Assembly: GCA_964567755.1 (NCBI GenBank)
Contig: CAZMNW010000037.1
Span: 248,001-312,000, forward strand
Source: DASRJW01 sp964567755
GTDB lineage: Bacteria > Krumholzibacteriota > Krumholzibacteriia > G020349025
Direction of reading: 5' to 3'
DNA length: 64,000 bases
In this document: positions 9,846-19,600 of the stretch, piece after piece
How the letters are laid out: each line of letters begins with the position of its first letter
Position numbering within the stretch: position 1 is the first letter of the stretch
Program-made: the position numbers and the translations under genes
Notes under the pieces: model-generated
Databases searched by the model: none
Told to the model about the DNA's origin: nothing
What the model saw: the letters and a program-made list of their open reading frames with translations, nothing else

Positions 9846-10817
9846 ATGAACCGCGACTTCTTGGAATTCGAACGCCCCATCCTCGAGCTCGAAACGAAGA
9901 TCCGCGAGCTGCGCGATCTCGCCGCCACCAAGAGCATGGACGTGACGCGCGAGCTCGAATCGCTCGAGCGGCAAGCGGATCGTTTGCGCGGCGAGATCTA
10001 CTCCAACCTATCGGCGTGGCAACGCGTGCAACTGGCGCGTCATCCGCGCCGGCCGTACACGCTCGATTACCTGCGGCTCGTGTGCGACGAGTTCACCGAG
10101 TTGCATGGCGATCGCCTGTTCGGAGACGACCGCGCCATCGTCGGCGGCATGGCATTGTTGTGTGGCCGGCAGGTCATGGTGATCGGCCATCAAAAAGGTC
10201 GGGACACCAAGGAGAACCTGCTGCGCAACTTCGGCATGCCGCACCCCGAGGGCTACCGCAAGGCGCTGCGTCTCATGCAGATGGCGGGCAAGTTCGGCCG
10301 TCCCATCGTGACTTTCATCGACACTCCGGGCGCCTATCCCGGCGTCGATGCGGAGAAGCGCGGGCAGTTCGAAGCCATCGCGCGCAACTTGCGCGAGATG
10401 GTGCGCATCCCGGTGCCGATCGTGGTCGTCATCATCGGCGAAGGCGGAAGCGGCGGCGCGCTCGCGATGGCGGTCGGCGACCGCGTTCTCATGTTGGAGA
10501 ACTCCATCTATTCGGTGATTTCGCCAGAGGGTTGCGCGGCAATCTTGTGGGGTGACCGGGCGCAGGCGCCGCGCGCTGCCGAAGCGCTGCGGCTCACGGC
10601 GCGCGACTTGGCCGCGCAGCGCCTGATCGATCGCGTCATAGACGAGCCGAAGGGGGGCGCGCATCGGGATCCAGAAGCCATGGCGGCCATCCTGCGCCAA
10701 GTGCTGGCGGAAGAGCTCGATGGTCTGGATCCAGTTCCAGCCGCGGCCCGGCTCGAGGCCCGCTTCCACAAGTATCTGGCGATGGGAGTGTTCTCCGACA
10801 GCGAAGCGGTGGCCTGA
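9846..10817 (+). CDS. accA: Acetyl-CoA carboxylase carboxyltransferase subunit alpha
   Basis: A 323-residue protein matching AccA end to end (E. coli 319). Clear signatures include LELETKIRELRDLA at the N-terminus, GRQVMVIGHQKGRDTKENL, the oxyanion-hole region FIDTPGAYPGVDAEKRGQ, and GEGGSGGALAMAVGDRV followed by YSVISPEGCAAILW. It pairs with AccD (not in this window) to move the carboxyl group from carboxybiotin to acetyl-CoA, the committed step of fatty-acid synthesis. The start follows AGAGG. It lies 94 nt after the 9014 gene and downstream of dnaE. Confidence 0.97.
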   Translation: MNRDFLEFERPILELETKIRELRDLAATKSMDVTRELESLERQADRLRGEIYSNLSAWQRVQLARHPRRPYTLDYLRLVCDEFTELHGDRLFGDDRAIVGGMALLCGRQVMVIGHQKGRDTKENLLRNFGMPHPEGYRKALRLMQMAGKFGRPIVTFIDTPGAYPGVDAEKRGQFEAIARNLREMVRIPVPIVVVIIGEGGSGGALAMAVGDRVLMLENSIYSVISPEGCAAILWGDRAQAPRAAEALRLTARDLAAQRLIDRVIDEPKGGAHRDPEAMAAILRQVLAEELDGLDPVPAAARLEARFHKYLAMGVFSDSEAVA

Positions 10818-10828
10818 TCCGGCGGGGG

Positions 10829-10849
10829 AACGGCTGGCACGGCCGTTGC
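10829..10849 (+). promoter_or_regulatory. Sigma-54 (-24/-12) promoter ahead of the Trm112-like/porU genes
   Basis: TGGCAC (10835-10840), five bases, then TTGC (10846-10849) matches the core sigma-54 consensus TGGCAC-N5-TTGC at all ten positions, with the required ten bases between GG and GC. It lies in the accA-Trm112 gap and would start transcription near 10861, giving a leader of about 36 nt. An inverted repeat AACGGC / GCCGTT (10829-10834 and 10842-10847) spans the promoter and could be an operator or simply part of the promoter. Confidence 0.7.
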
Positions 10850-10896
10850 GCCTTCCCTGGAGACCGAGAGATTGCCCCAAACCCGGTGGAGGTGCC

Positions 10897-11103
10897 ATGA
10901 TCGAACGCGATTTTTGTGAGGTCCTTGCCTGCCCACATTGCAAGGGTCCGCTGGACGAGGACGCGAAGGGGAACGCGGTGCGGTGTCGAAGTTGCCGCCT
11001 GCTCTTCCCGGTCCGTGACGGTTTCCCGATCCTCCTAGTGGACGAAGCCATTCCAGAGGGTCCGCCGCCGCCGCGCCGCAGGTCTCTCCCGCCGATTCCC
11101 TGA
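10897..11103 (+). CDS. Trm112/YcaR-family small zinc-binding protein
   Basis: A 68-residue protein with two cysteine pairs, CPHC in LACPHCKGPL and CRSC in VRCRSCRLLFPVRDGFPILL, the Trm112/UPF0434 fold. The ATG at 10897 follows a strong GGTGGAGG. In bacteria such proteins are small zinc-ribbon partners, often next to lipid A or methyltransferase genes; the partner here is not identifiable. The C-terminal tail (PPPPRRRSLPP) is longer than usual. It lies 32 nt before porU and behind the perfect sigma-54 match, so it is probably the first gene of that transcript. Confidence 0.8.
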   Translation: MIERDFCEVLACPHCKGPLDEDAKGNAVRCRSCRLLFPVRDGFPILLVDEAIPEGPPPPRRRSLPPIP

Positions 11104-11135
11104 GGAAGTGCTCGCTGCCCGCGAGAGGAGTTTCG

Positions 11136-14100
11136 ATGCTGCACCCGGGGCAGCCCGCGGCGCGCACGCGCCGGCGGACTCGTCCACTCGCGCGATCGCG
11201 CGCTCCTATGCTCGTCGCTTGCCTGATCGCTTCGCTGCCTTGGATGAGCGGAGGTGCGGCTCCACGACCGGACTCGAGCTGGATCGAAATGATCCGCGAC
11301 GATGACGAGGGCATGGAGGTCGTGCTGCGCGCGCCGCCGCTCGTTCGCGACGGCCGCACCGTGCAAGTCCCCGGCTTCGCCTGGGGCGGTGAACCGGGAC
11401 TGCCCATCGAGTTCGAGCGCGCCGCCCTGATTGCGGTTCCTGGATCGCGCGGCGCTGTGCTCGAGATCGCGAGCCAGGAAACAGAGACGCAAAGCGGCGT
11501 GGAGGCACCACGCGTGCCGTGGGGCAAGGAGGCTCGAGACTCCGCGCCGACCGCGGGTGTGGCAGCGCCGCAGAGTTGGACGACGCAGGTTCCGACCGCC
11601 GCCGTGCGGCTCGAAAACGGCGGCATGGTGCGCGGCCGCGACGTTACGACGTTGCGCTTCACGCCGTTGCTCTTCGATCCGAAAGGTGGCGCGACGTATG
11701 TGCACACCGTGCGGCTTCGCCTCCGGTTCGCCGACCGCCCGGCGCCACGCGAGGCCGCGACTGCCGACGAGCCGCTGCACGCGGCGTTCCTGAACACCAC
11801 GACCGCCGCGCGTTGGCGGACACGGTTCGAGGTCCAGAAGCCGACAGCGTTGGCGTCGACGCTGCTGCCGCAACGCCGCATTCGCCTGCGCATCCCGCGC
11901 ACCGGGCTCTATGCGCTCAATCACGCGCGGCTGCAGGCAATTCTTGGCGCCGAGCTCGACAGCATCGACCCGACGCAGTTGCAGATTTTCATGGACACGT
12001 GGGCGCCCATCCCACTGCGCGCGGATTCGTTGCCGGCCAGCTGGCAAACGGACTATGCCCTGCGCGAAACGGCCATCTGGGTGCAAGGCGAAGCGGATCA
12101 TTCTTTCGACACCCAAGACTCCATCGTCTTCTACGCGCTCGGTCCGGAGGACTACGTGGACCTCACTGGGCTGCGCGCCGACTCGCTGTTGCACGCGCAG
12201 AATCCATACGATCGTTTCCAGGTCGCCTGGTTGGTGTGGGGCGAAGCGAATGGTCTGCGCCTCGCATCGGTGCCGTCGAGCGCGCCGGGCACGCCACCCG
12301 ATCTGGTGCAGAGCACATGGGCGCGGCTGCATTTCGAGGAAGACCTGCAGTTCGACGAGGTCGACGATCTGTGGATGTGGGACGAGCTGCGCACCAACAA
12401 TCCGGTGTTCGTCGCCTTCGACGCCGACCTGGGGCGCGTCACCAATCCGGCGGCATTGCTCCGGATCGGCATCAGTGACGGCGATCCGTACAGTCGCCCC
12501 GATCATGCCGTCAACGTACGGCTGAATAACGAGGATCTCGGTGTCATCCGTTGGATCAAGCCGACGTCCCGGCCGCAGAACCATTACGCCACCTTTCCCG
12601 TCACGCTGCTCACGTCGAGCCGCTTGGAGTTGAGCCTGTCGCGGACCCTTCCTTCCGAACCGACCGCGTTCCTCAAGTTCGACTTGTCGTGGGATCGGCC
12701 GCTGGTGCTTCCGACGCGTGGTTCCGAGGCGGGGCGCCTGCGCTGGAGCCGGCGCCCGACGACGCCGGACGAGGCCTACGAGCTGGTGGGTTTTGGCACG
12801 CAAGAGCCATGGGTGTTGGACGTGAGCGATGCGCTCCGGCCGGTGCGTCTCACCGACGCGACTGCGCCCGGCACGCCGGGCACGTGGCGCCTGCGTTACG
12901 GGCGTGGGCAGGGCATTCGCACCCACTTCCTTGCCGTCAATGCGCCGACGCTGATGGACCCGGCCAACGTGAACCAGGAAACGTTACGACCGTTGCAGAG
13001 ACCCGCAAGTGTCCCGGACATGGTGATCGTGACCGAAGCCTCCTTGCTGTCGCAGGCACAGCGACTGGCGCAGCACCGCGCCGCACATTTTCCCGGCGCC
13101 GCGACGCTCGGTCATGTCCCGGACGTGCAGGTGGTCGATATCGCCGACATCTACGACAATTTCTCCGGCGGCAGAGTCGATGCGCTCGCCATCCGCAATT
13201 ACTTGAAGCTGCTCTATACCCAGCCGCTCCTTCCGGGTGAGACCTCGCCGCGCCTGCGTTACGTGCTGCTCTTCGGCGAGGCCACGCATGATCCGCGCCG
13301 GCTGGATCCGGGGAGCACGGCGACGCTCGTTCCGACCGTCCACGCCTGGTACGCGAACCCGATGGATGCAGGAGTTGGAGGAGTCCAGCGCCCGCCACAG
13401 CACCTGCGGCGTTGGTTCGCGGTCGAAGACTGGCTGGGGGAGATGGATGCGCCGCGCGCCGCGGGCTTGTCGAACATGCACCCACTGCCGGATTTAGGCG
13501 TCGGACGGCTGACGCCGCGCACGCTCGGCGATGCGGAACGTCTCGTCGACAAGCTCATCGCCTACGACACGTCGACGGACTACGGTGCCTGGCGCACGCG
13601 GGTCGTCTTGTCCGCCGATGACGAATGCAAGCCAGGCCAAGGTTGCTTCGAGTCGGAGCACGTGGAGGGGATGGAATCGCTCGTGCCCTGGACGCCACCG
13701 GAGTGGGACATCGACAAGAGCTACCTGACCGAGTACCCCGCCGTTCTCGGCCAGAAGCCGCAAGGACGCGCGGCGTTCATTCGCAGTTGGAGCGAGGGCT
13801 GTGCTCTCGTATGCTATCAAGGCCACGGCGCGCCACGCCAGCTGGCGGACGAGGTCTTGTTCTTGTCCACCGACATTCCCTCGCTCACCAATAGCCGGCG
13901 GTTGCCGGTGTTCATGGCCTACAGCTGCACCGTCGCCGAGTTCGACGCCCCCGAGCTGCAAACGATGGCCGAGGATCTGATCGCGAGCACTGCCGGCGGC
14001 GCGATCGCCGCCATGGGGGCGACGGTCGAGACTTTCGCCAGTCCGAACGCCGACTACAACGTCGAGGTCTGGCAGGCGATGTTCGAGTTCGGTGCGACAT

Positions 14101-15269
14101 CCAAGGTTCCATTCGGCATCATTCACCAGCTGGCGAAGAACCGCTCGTCGCTCTTCGACGGCCTCAACAACGAGAAGTACGTCCTCCTCGGCGACCCTGC
14201 GATGACCTTGCTCGCCCCCGAGGCGCTGGTGGCGTTCTCGGGCGACGCCGATTCGCTGCAAGCAGGCCGCAGCACGCGCGTCGAGGGCACGGTGCACTTG
14301 GGCGGGGAGAGCACGGCGCTCGCCGGCTTCGATGGTTTTGCCGACGTCGAGGTTTCAGGCACCGCCGACGACAGCGGTTACCAGTCGGCGACGTCGACGT
14401 TGCGCATTCCGTACGACTTGCCGGGGCCACCGCTCTACCGCGGCCGGGTGGCGGTCGAGGACGGCAGGCTGCAGTTCCAGTTCGTGGTGCCGCTCGGCGC
14501 CAAGCTGGGCAACAAAGCACGCATCAGCGCCTACGCTTGGGAAACGAGCAGCGCTCGCGACGCCAAGGGTGCGGACAACAGCGTGCGTGTCGTGCGCGCT
14601 GCCGTACCCGACTCGTCGCTCGGCCCACCGCGGATCGCGCTCTACTTTCCCAACAATCTCACCAAGGTCAAGCCGGGAACGCCGCTCGTGGGCGAGATCC
14701 GCGACGAGAACGGCATCAACATCCAGGGCACGACCTTGCCGAGCTCGATCCTTCTCGATTTCGATTCTCGCAACCAGCCTCTCAACGTCACGGCCCAATT
14801 CCGCTACGCCGACGGCAGCGACAGCGTCGGCGCCGTGACCGTGCCGTTGCCCGACGGCCTCGAGCCGGGCCGGCACCAAGCGACGATGATCGCCTCCGAC
14901 AATCTGCAGAATCGCAGCACCCAGAGCCTCGACTTCGACGTCGTGCCAGCTTCGGCCACGCTCATGGCGAACGTCATCGCTTTCCCCAATCCGTTCCGCG
15001 ATCGCACCTATTTCTTCTTCGAGCTCACCGATCCGGCCGATGTCGTGGTGCGCGTCTTCACCGCCTCGGGGCGCGAGGTGTGGCGGACGCAGCAATTCGT
15101 CGACGAGCCGCAGCAGGTGTCGATTCTGTGGGAAGGCATCGATTTCGCTCGTGACGCGCTCGCGAATGGCACCTACCTCTACCGCGTTGAAGCGCACCCG
15201 CGGCAAACGACCGGCCAAGCGGGGCCCGTCCTCAAGCATGTCGGCAAGGTCGTGATCATGCGTCCGTGA
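11136..15269 (+). CDS. porU: PorU-like C25 (gingipain family) cysteine peptidase with C-terminal sorting/FlgD-like domain
   Basis: A 1377-residue secreted protein. The N-terminal half carries the PorU-type region before the catalytic domain (RLRIPRTGLYALNHARL, then a swivelling-domain style stretch). The C25 domain (about 620-1030) shows the catalytic pair H897 in CYQGHGAP and C931 in AYSCTVAEFD, spaced as in gingipains, and ends with YVLLGDPAMTLL. The last 90 residues are a T9SS-type C-terminal domain: IAFPNPFRDRTYFFFEL, then NGTYLYRVE and a final KVVIM strand. In T9SS, PorU is the surface sortase that removes cargo C-terminal domains. The next gene is a PorV homologue, which supports sortase over ordinary cargo protease. 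GAGAGGAG precedes the ATG. Confidence 0.75.
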   Translation: MLHPGQPAARTRRRTRPLARSRAPMLVACLIASLPWMSGGAAPRPDSSWIEMIRDDDEGMEVVLRAPPLVRDGRTVQVPGFAWGGEPGLPIEFERAALIAVPGSRGAVLEIASQETETQSGVEAPRVPWGKEARDSAPTAGVAAPQSWTTQVPTAAVRLENGGMVRGRDVTTLRFTPLLFDPKGGATYVHTVRLRLRFADRPAPREAATADEPLHAAFLNTTTAARWRTRFEVQKPTALASTLLPQRRIRLRIPRTGLYALNHARLQAILGAELDSIDPTQLQIFMDTWAPIPLRADSLPASWQTDYALRETAIWVQGEADHSFDTQDSIVFYALGPEDYVDLTGLRADSLLHAQNPYDRFQVAWLVWGEANGLRLASVPSSAPGTPPDLVQSTWARLHFEEDLQFDEVDDLWMWDELRTNNPVFVAFDADLGRVTNPAALLRIGISDGDPYSRPDHAVNVRLNNEDLGVIRWIKPTSRPQNHYATFPVTLLTSSRLELSLSRTLPSEPTAFLKFDLSWDRPLVLPTRGSEAGRLRWSRRPTTPDEAYELVGFGTQEPWVLDVSDALRPVRLTDATAPGTPGTWRLRYGRGQGIRTHFLAVNAPTLMDPANVNQETLRPLQRPASVPDMVIVTEASLLSQAQRLAQHRAAHFPGAATLGHVPDVQVVDIADIYDNFSGGRVDALAIRNYLKLLYTQPLLPGETSPRLRYVLLFGEATHDPRRLDPGSTATLVPTVHAWYANPMDAGVGGVQRPPQHLRRWFAVEDWLGEMDAPRAAGLSNMHPLPDLGVGRLTPRTLGDAERLVDKLIAYDTSTDYGAWRTRVVLSADDECKPGQGCFESEHVEGMESLVPWTPPEWDIDKSYLTEYPAVLGQKPQGRAAFIRSWSEGCALVCYQGHGAPRQLADEVLFLSTDIPSLTNSRRLPVFMAYSCTVAEFDAPELQTMAEDLIASTAGGAIAAMGATVETFASPNADYNVEVWQAMFEFGATSKVPFGIIHQLAKNRSSLFDGLNNEKYVLLGDPAMTLLAPEALVAFSGDADSLQAGRSTRVEGTVHLGGESTALAGFDGFADVEVSGTADDSGYQSATSTLRIPYDLPGPPLYRGRVAVEDGRLQFQFVVPLGAKLGNKARISAYAWETSSARDAKGADNSVRVVRAAVPDSSLGPPRIALYFPNNLTKVKPGTPLVGEIRDENGINIQGTTLPSSILLDFDSRNQPLNVTAQFRYADGSDSVGAVTVPLPDGLEPGRHQATMIASDNLQNRSTQSLDFDVVPASATLMANVIAFPNPFRDRTYFFFELTDPADVVVRVFTASGREVWRTQQFVDEPQQVSILWEGIDFARDALANGTYLYRVEAHPRQTTGQAGPVLKHVGKVVIMRP

Positions 15270-15291
15270 GCGAATACGAGGCGGCGAACAC

Positions 15292-15309
15292 CGTCCCCGA
15301 AAGGGGACG
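15292..15309 (+). terminator. Perfect 7-bp hairpin with GAAA tetraloop after porU
   Basis: CGTCCCC GAAA GGGGACG forms a perfect seven-pair stem closed by a GNRA-type tetraloop, 22 nt after the porU stop. No T-run follows (TGACTGCTCTCCC), so it is not a classical intrinsic terminator. It may protect the 3' end or act with Rho. Confidence 0.45.
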
Positions 15310-15502
15310 TGACTGCTCTCCCTAGAGGACGATCCGCATCGGTTCGGCTCGAGCGCTCGGAGCCCAGAAGCGCGCGCCCTGCGCCCGCGGCTGCTCGCGC
15401 GTCCCAGGCCCATCCGCAACTGCTTGTGAACGGATGCACTGTGCGGAGCGGCCGGGGTCGCATCCAGCGCCAGTCTTGCTGGTCGCGCCGAGCCTGCTCA
15501 CG

Positions 15503-15526
15503 GCCTGGAAGTTGCTGAGTCCAGGC
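15503..15526 (+). other. 7-bp stem-loop in the porV leader
   Basis: GCCTGGA (15503-15509) pairs with TCCAGGC (15520-15526) around a 10-nt loop, about 65 nt before the porV ATG. The role is unknown. Confidence 0.3.
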
Positions 15527-15591
15527 TTGGGCAGTCGCCCGGCACGGGTCGACGCATGCCCCCGCCGTCTGCTTGGAGGTCATCGTTTCAC

Positions 15592-16584
15592 ATGCAGCGT
15601 ATTTTTTATCCGCGTTTCATCGCAGTTTTCGTCCTTTGCGCCGTGGGCGGCGCTCTGTCGCCCGGGTGGGCCGTCGACGGCTCCGGGGCCATCAGTCTGA
15701 CCATCGCGCCGAGCGTGCGTGGCGAAGCCATGGGCGGTCTCTACACGGCGCTGCCGCAGGATTATTCAGCGCGTTGGGGCAATCCAGCTCTGCTCGCGTT
15801 CATCGATCGCTCCACCTTCGGCCTCATGTACTCGAAGCTGGTGCCGGATCTGGCGGAGGACGTTTTCTATTTCTACGGCGGCTACGTGTGGCCCACGGGC
15901 AGCGTCGGCACGATGCAGTTCGACCTCACCTACTTGAGCTATGGCGAGAGTGAAGCCGTGGATTCCGACGGCAACTCCCAGGGCACTTTCAGCAGCTACG
16001 AAGTATCCCCGGCCGCGGCGATCGGCTTCAAGTTCCTCCCCAATCTCGGCGTCGGTGTCGCGGTCAAGTACGTGCGCATCGATCTCGCCCCGGAAGAGAA
16101 GATTCCGGACGCGCTCGGTTCAGGGAGCGGCACCGGCTCGTCGTGGGGATTCGATGTCGGCGCCATGTACGCGCAAGGTCCCGTGCGCGCTGGCGCGCTG
16201 ATCGCCAATCTGGGGCCCGACGTTTCCTTCATCGACGCCGAACAGAGCGACCCCATGCCGCGCGTCCTGCGCATCGGCGGCACCTACGATGTCTACCGCA
16301 CCGACGTCGGCGAGGTGCGTCTCGGCTACGAGTGGGAACGCTCGCTGGTCGCCTGGGGCAGTAATGTGGGCGATTTCGACGTGCACCATTTTGGCGGCGA
16401 GTTCGTCTACGCCAGCATTTTCGCCATCCGCGGCGGCTACGTGCACGACTCCGATGGCGACGTCAAAGCCTTGACCGGAGGCCTGGGCTTCCATTGGGGC
16501 GGAGCAGCGTTCGAGTACGCCAACGCGCCGCAGGCCGATGGTCTCGATCGTGTCCATCGCTTCGCGCTGTGGTATCGCTACTAG
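15592..16584 (+). CDS. porV: PorV/PorQ-family outer-membrane protein (T9SS attachment complex)
   Basis: A 330-residue outer-membrane barrel. The ATG at 15592 is chosen because TTGGAGG precedes it and it opens directly on a signal peptide (MQRIFYPRFIAVFVLCAVGG, cleavage after GWA); the frame opens earlier at 15556 without support. The mature protein starts with the family hallmark ISLTIAPSVRGEAMGGLYTA followed by ARWGNPALLAF, the FadL-like PorV/PorQ (UPF0164) N-terminus, then alternating strands such as YGGYVWPTGSVG and IGFKFLPNLGVGVAVKYVR, and it ends RFALWYRY. PorV carries cargo from the translocon to the PorU sortase. Position directly after the PorU-like gene is the arrangement expected of the attachment complex. 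Confidence 0.8.
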   Translation: MQRIFYPRFIAVFVLCAVGGALSPGWAVDGSGAISLTIAPSVRGEAMGGLYTALPQDYSARWGNPALLAFIDRSTFGLMYSKLVPDLAEDVFYFYGGYVWPTGSVGTMQFDLTYLSYGESEAVDSDGNSQGTFSSYEVSPAAAIGFKFLPNLGVGVAVKYVRIDLAPEEKIPDALGSGSGTGSSWGFDVGAMYAQGPVRAGALIANLGPDVSFIDAEQSDPMPRVLRIGGTYDVYRTDVGEVRLGYEWERSLVAWGSNVGDFDVHHFGGEFVYASIFAIRGGYVHDSDGDVKALTGGLGFHWGGAAFEYANAPQADGLDRVHRFALWYRY

Positions 16585-16670
16585 GGGCTCGCTCGCCACG
16601 ACGGCGAGGCCGAGTTCCGTCACGCCTTCGATCGTCCTTCCCCCTGCCAGTGTTCGCTGAGGAGCGTCCG

Positions 16671-19600
16671 ATGTCGATGGCACGCTTCCACAGGAACTGC
16701 GTGCGCCAGGTGTGCTGGGCGTTGGTCCTGGGATGCTGGGCCACGTCGGTCGCTGCGGCGACCGCGGCCGACCGCTTAGAGCCGCGGCGCGATCTGGTGC
16801 AGGCCGAGGCCGAGCGATTTCGCCGCATTCGCGCCGAACGCCTGCGAGCCCTGCCGCCTTTCGTGCGTGATGCGCACGCGCCGCACGCACCGCGGCGAAC
16901 CCGCCCGCATCGCTCGGGTGCGAGCATCGCGGCGGTGGGTGCGCCGGCAGCTCTCGCGGCCGGCTTGCCCGACACGGTGCACATCCTCGTCGCCCGGATC
17001 GGCTTCGCCACCAATCGCGAGCCGAGTCTCACCAGCATGAGCGGCCACGAAGCCGACGGGTTCTTCCTCACCGACCCGGATCCGGCAGCGATCATCGACC
17101 CGCCGCCGCACGACGCGGCGTATTTTGACGCGCACCTGCTGGCGTTGCAGAGCTACTACGACGTCGTGTCGCGCGGCCAGTTGGTGGTGGAAGGAACGGT
17201 GTTTCCACCGGCCGGTGAACCCGCGCTCACGTTGAGCGACATCGCGGACTACGGCCCGGGCGCCGGCGGCCGCTGGACGCTGGAGCTGTTCGAGCGCTAC
17301 TTCCATGATGCGATCACTCTGTTGGATGGTGCCGCCACCGGCCGAATCGATCTTGGGCCCTACACCGACGATCCCACCGGCCAACGATTAGGTTCGATCG
17401 TTCTCGTGCATCCCGGCAGCGATTTTCAGAACGACATCAACCAGGACAGCCCGAACGATCTGCCGACCTTCTTCATCACGCTCGCCGATTCGATTGCGGT
17501 GCAGGGGAACCTCGAAGTGCGGCATGGTCTGGTACTGCCGGAGACGACCATCCAGGATGGACTGCTCGGCAGCATCCAAGGGCCGCTGTGCCACGAAGTC
17601 GGGCACCTGTTGGGCTTGCCCGATTGGTACGACACGCGATTCGGCCTGCCGACGATCGGCGAATGGAGCCTGATGGATTCGGGCAGCGCCGCATTGTTCG
17701 CCTTCGTGGTCGAGGGCAGGGAGGACGAGCCGATCTTCGCGCTCGGACTGTTGCCGACCGGGCTCTCGGCGCTGGATCGCGTGCTGCTCGGCTGGGAGGA
17801 ACCCTACGCCGTGCGGGCGCCGGCCGACTCGGTGACCTTGCGTCCCGCCAACGCCGACACGCGCTTCGGCGACTTTCCCACCAGCGCTCGGCTCGACGTC
17901 TCGCCCGAAGAGTATTTCCTGGTCGAGAACCGGCGCGATCTCCTAGGCCGGCGCTTTCCCGAGGACCGCGACTTCTGTCCGTATCTCAATCGCGACCTCG
18001 ACACGGGCGTGGTGTTGTGGATGAGCAAGGACGATCCGAACACGCCGTCGCGCGAGCGGCACAACACCGGCGAATACGATTTCTGGGTCTCGGCACCGAC
18101 GGCGCCGGACAGCGCGGCCGGCGCGGCCTGTGGCGAGTACGGCTTCGGACTCTTGGTGTGGCACGTGGACGAGCGTCCGCTCGCCGAAGGATATTCCACC
18201 AACAGCGTCAACAACGACGAACACTACCGCGCCCTGCGCGTGATCGAGGCGAGTGGCGACTATGAGATCGGCGATTGGCGCCTGCCGACAGTGAGCTTCC
18301 TCGGCGATGGTTGGAACGATCCGTTTCGTCAAGGCCATTGGACTGTGCTCGGATCCAAGACCGTGCCGAACAACTGGAACAGTGACTGGGCGTTGACGGG
18401 CTGGGAGATCACCGATGTGCGGAGCGTGCTGCCCGAGGCACACCGGCTGTATGCGCGCATGCAGGATGGTGTGGCCGGCTGGCCGCAAACTTTTTGGATC
18501 TCGCCGGATTCCTTGCTGCGCGTCGAACCGAAGGGCGCGCTCGTGGCCGAGGTGAGCGGGCTCGGTCGCACCTTGGTGGTGGCGGATTCGGGCGCCGTGC
18601 ACTTGTGGAACGGCAATCGACGCGTGGATGTTTTCGAATCCGGTCTGCATCCGGGTTCGCTCGCGAGCGCGAGCGCCACGTTCGCGGCCGACGCGTTCGG
18701 GACGCTCGCCGCACTCGATGGCGATTCGTTGCGACTCTGGCAGGCCAACTGGGACGGCACGACGCTGCCCCTGCGCAGCGGATTCCCGCTCGCGATCCCA
18801 GGCGGGGCGGGGACCCGGATCGTGCTCGCCACCGAGGCGCGCATGGGTCTCGCCGAAACCAAAGATGGCGCTTGGTTGCCGTTCGATGCCACCGGCTGGT
18901 CAGGAACCCCGTTCGACCTGGAGCCGGGAGTCGCAGAAGCGGGCATCGTGGTCGGCGATCTACGCAGTGGCGACGCCGATAGCCTGGAGGTGGCGCTCGC
19001 CGGCGCGAGCGCGGTCGAAATCCGCACCTTGGCCGATTCACGGCTCCAGATCCGCGTTGCCCTCGACTTGCCAGCGGGCAAGCTCTTCGTCGCCGGAGGC
19101 CGCATTTCGCCGACGTCGACTCACGCCCAGGTCGTGATCCTGCACGAGCAGGGCCGCCTGCGCGTGATCGATGGCGACGGGACCGTGCTCGGGCAGTACG
19201 GGGATCTGCCGGCAGATCGCTACGTGGGAATCGCGCTCGCAGATATCGACGCGGATGGCTTCCTCGACCTGATCGCCACCAGCACGCAGCGACTCGTGGG
19301 GCTCAACAGCCGCGGCGCTCGACTCTTCGGCACGCCGCGCTCCGTGCAAGAAATGTTCGCGCTGCGTGCGGGGCAGAACACGGTGACGCCGCCCGTCGTC
19401 GCCGATGTGACAGGCGACGCACTGCCCGAGATCCTGTGGGCGACCGACCTCGGACTCCTGTACGCGCTCGATGCCGGTGGCACGCTCGTACCGGGGTACC
19501 CGCGCAAGGTGCTGCCCGATCTCTTCCCGGCCGCGCTGCTCGCAGACGACCTGGACGCTCTTGATGGAACACGCGAGGTGATCGGTGTATCCAGCGCTTC

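Larger units (their letters stand above)
15270..15591. other. 322-nt intergenic region between porU and porV
   Basis: No coding frame is supported here. It holds two hairpins (15292-15309 and 15503-15526, listed separately), a pyrimidine-rich patch after the first, and the GGAGG that serves porV near 15575. I see no good promoter, so whether porV is transcribed alone or by read-through from porU is open. Confidence 0.6.

Noticed and set aside
10008..12926. 972-codon minus-strand frame opposite accA and porU
   Set aside because: Crosses two real genes, the sigma-54 promoter and intergenic DNA; no start signal or domain.
15527..15541. GGCAG...GGC element before porV as a sigma-54 promoter
   Set aside because: Only GGCA and the final GC fit; the -12 TTGC is CGGC, too poor to call.
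15434..15700. 88-codon plus-strand frame in the porU-porV gap
   Set aside because: Overlaps the porV start in another frame, has no ribosome site and no recognisable content.
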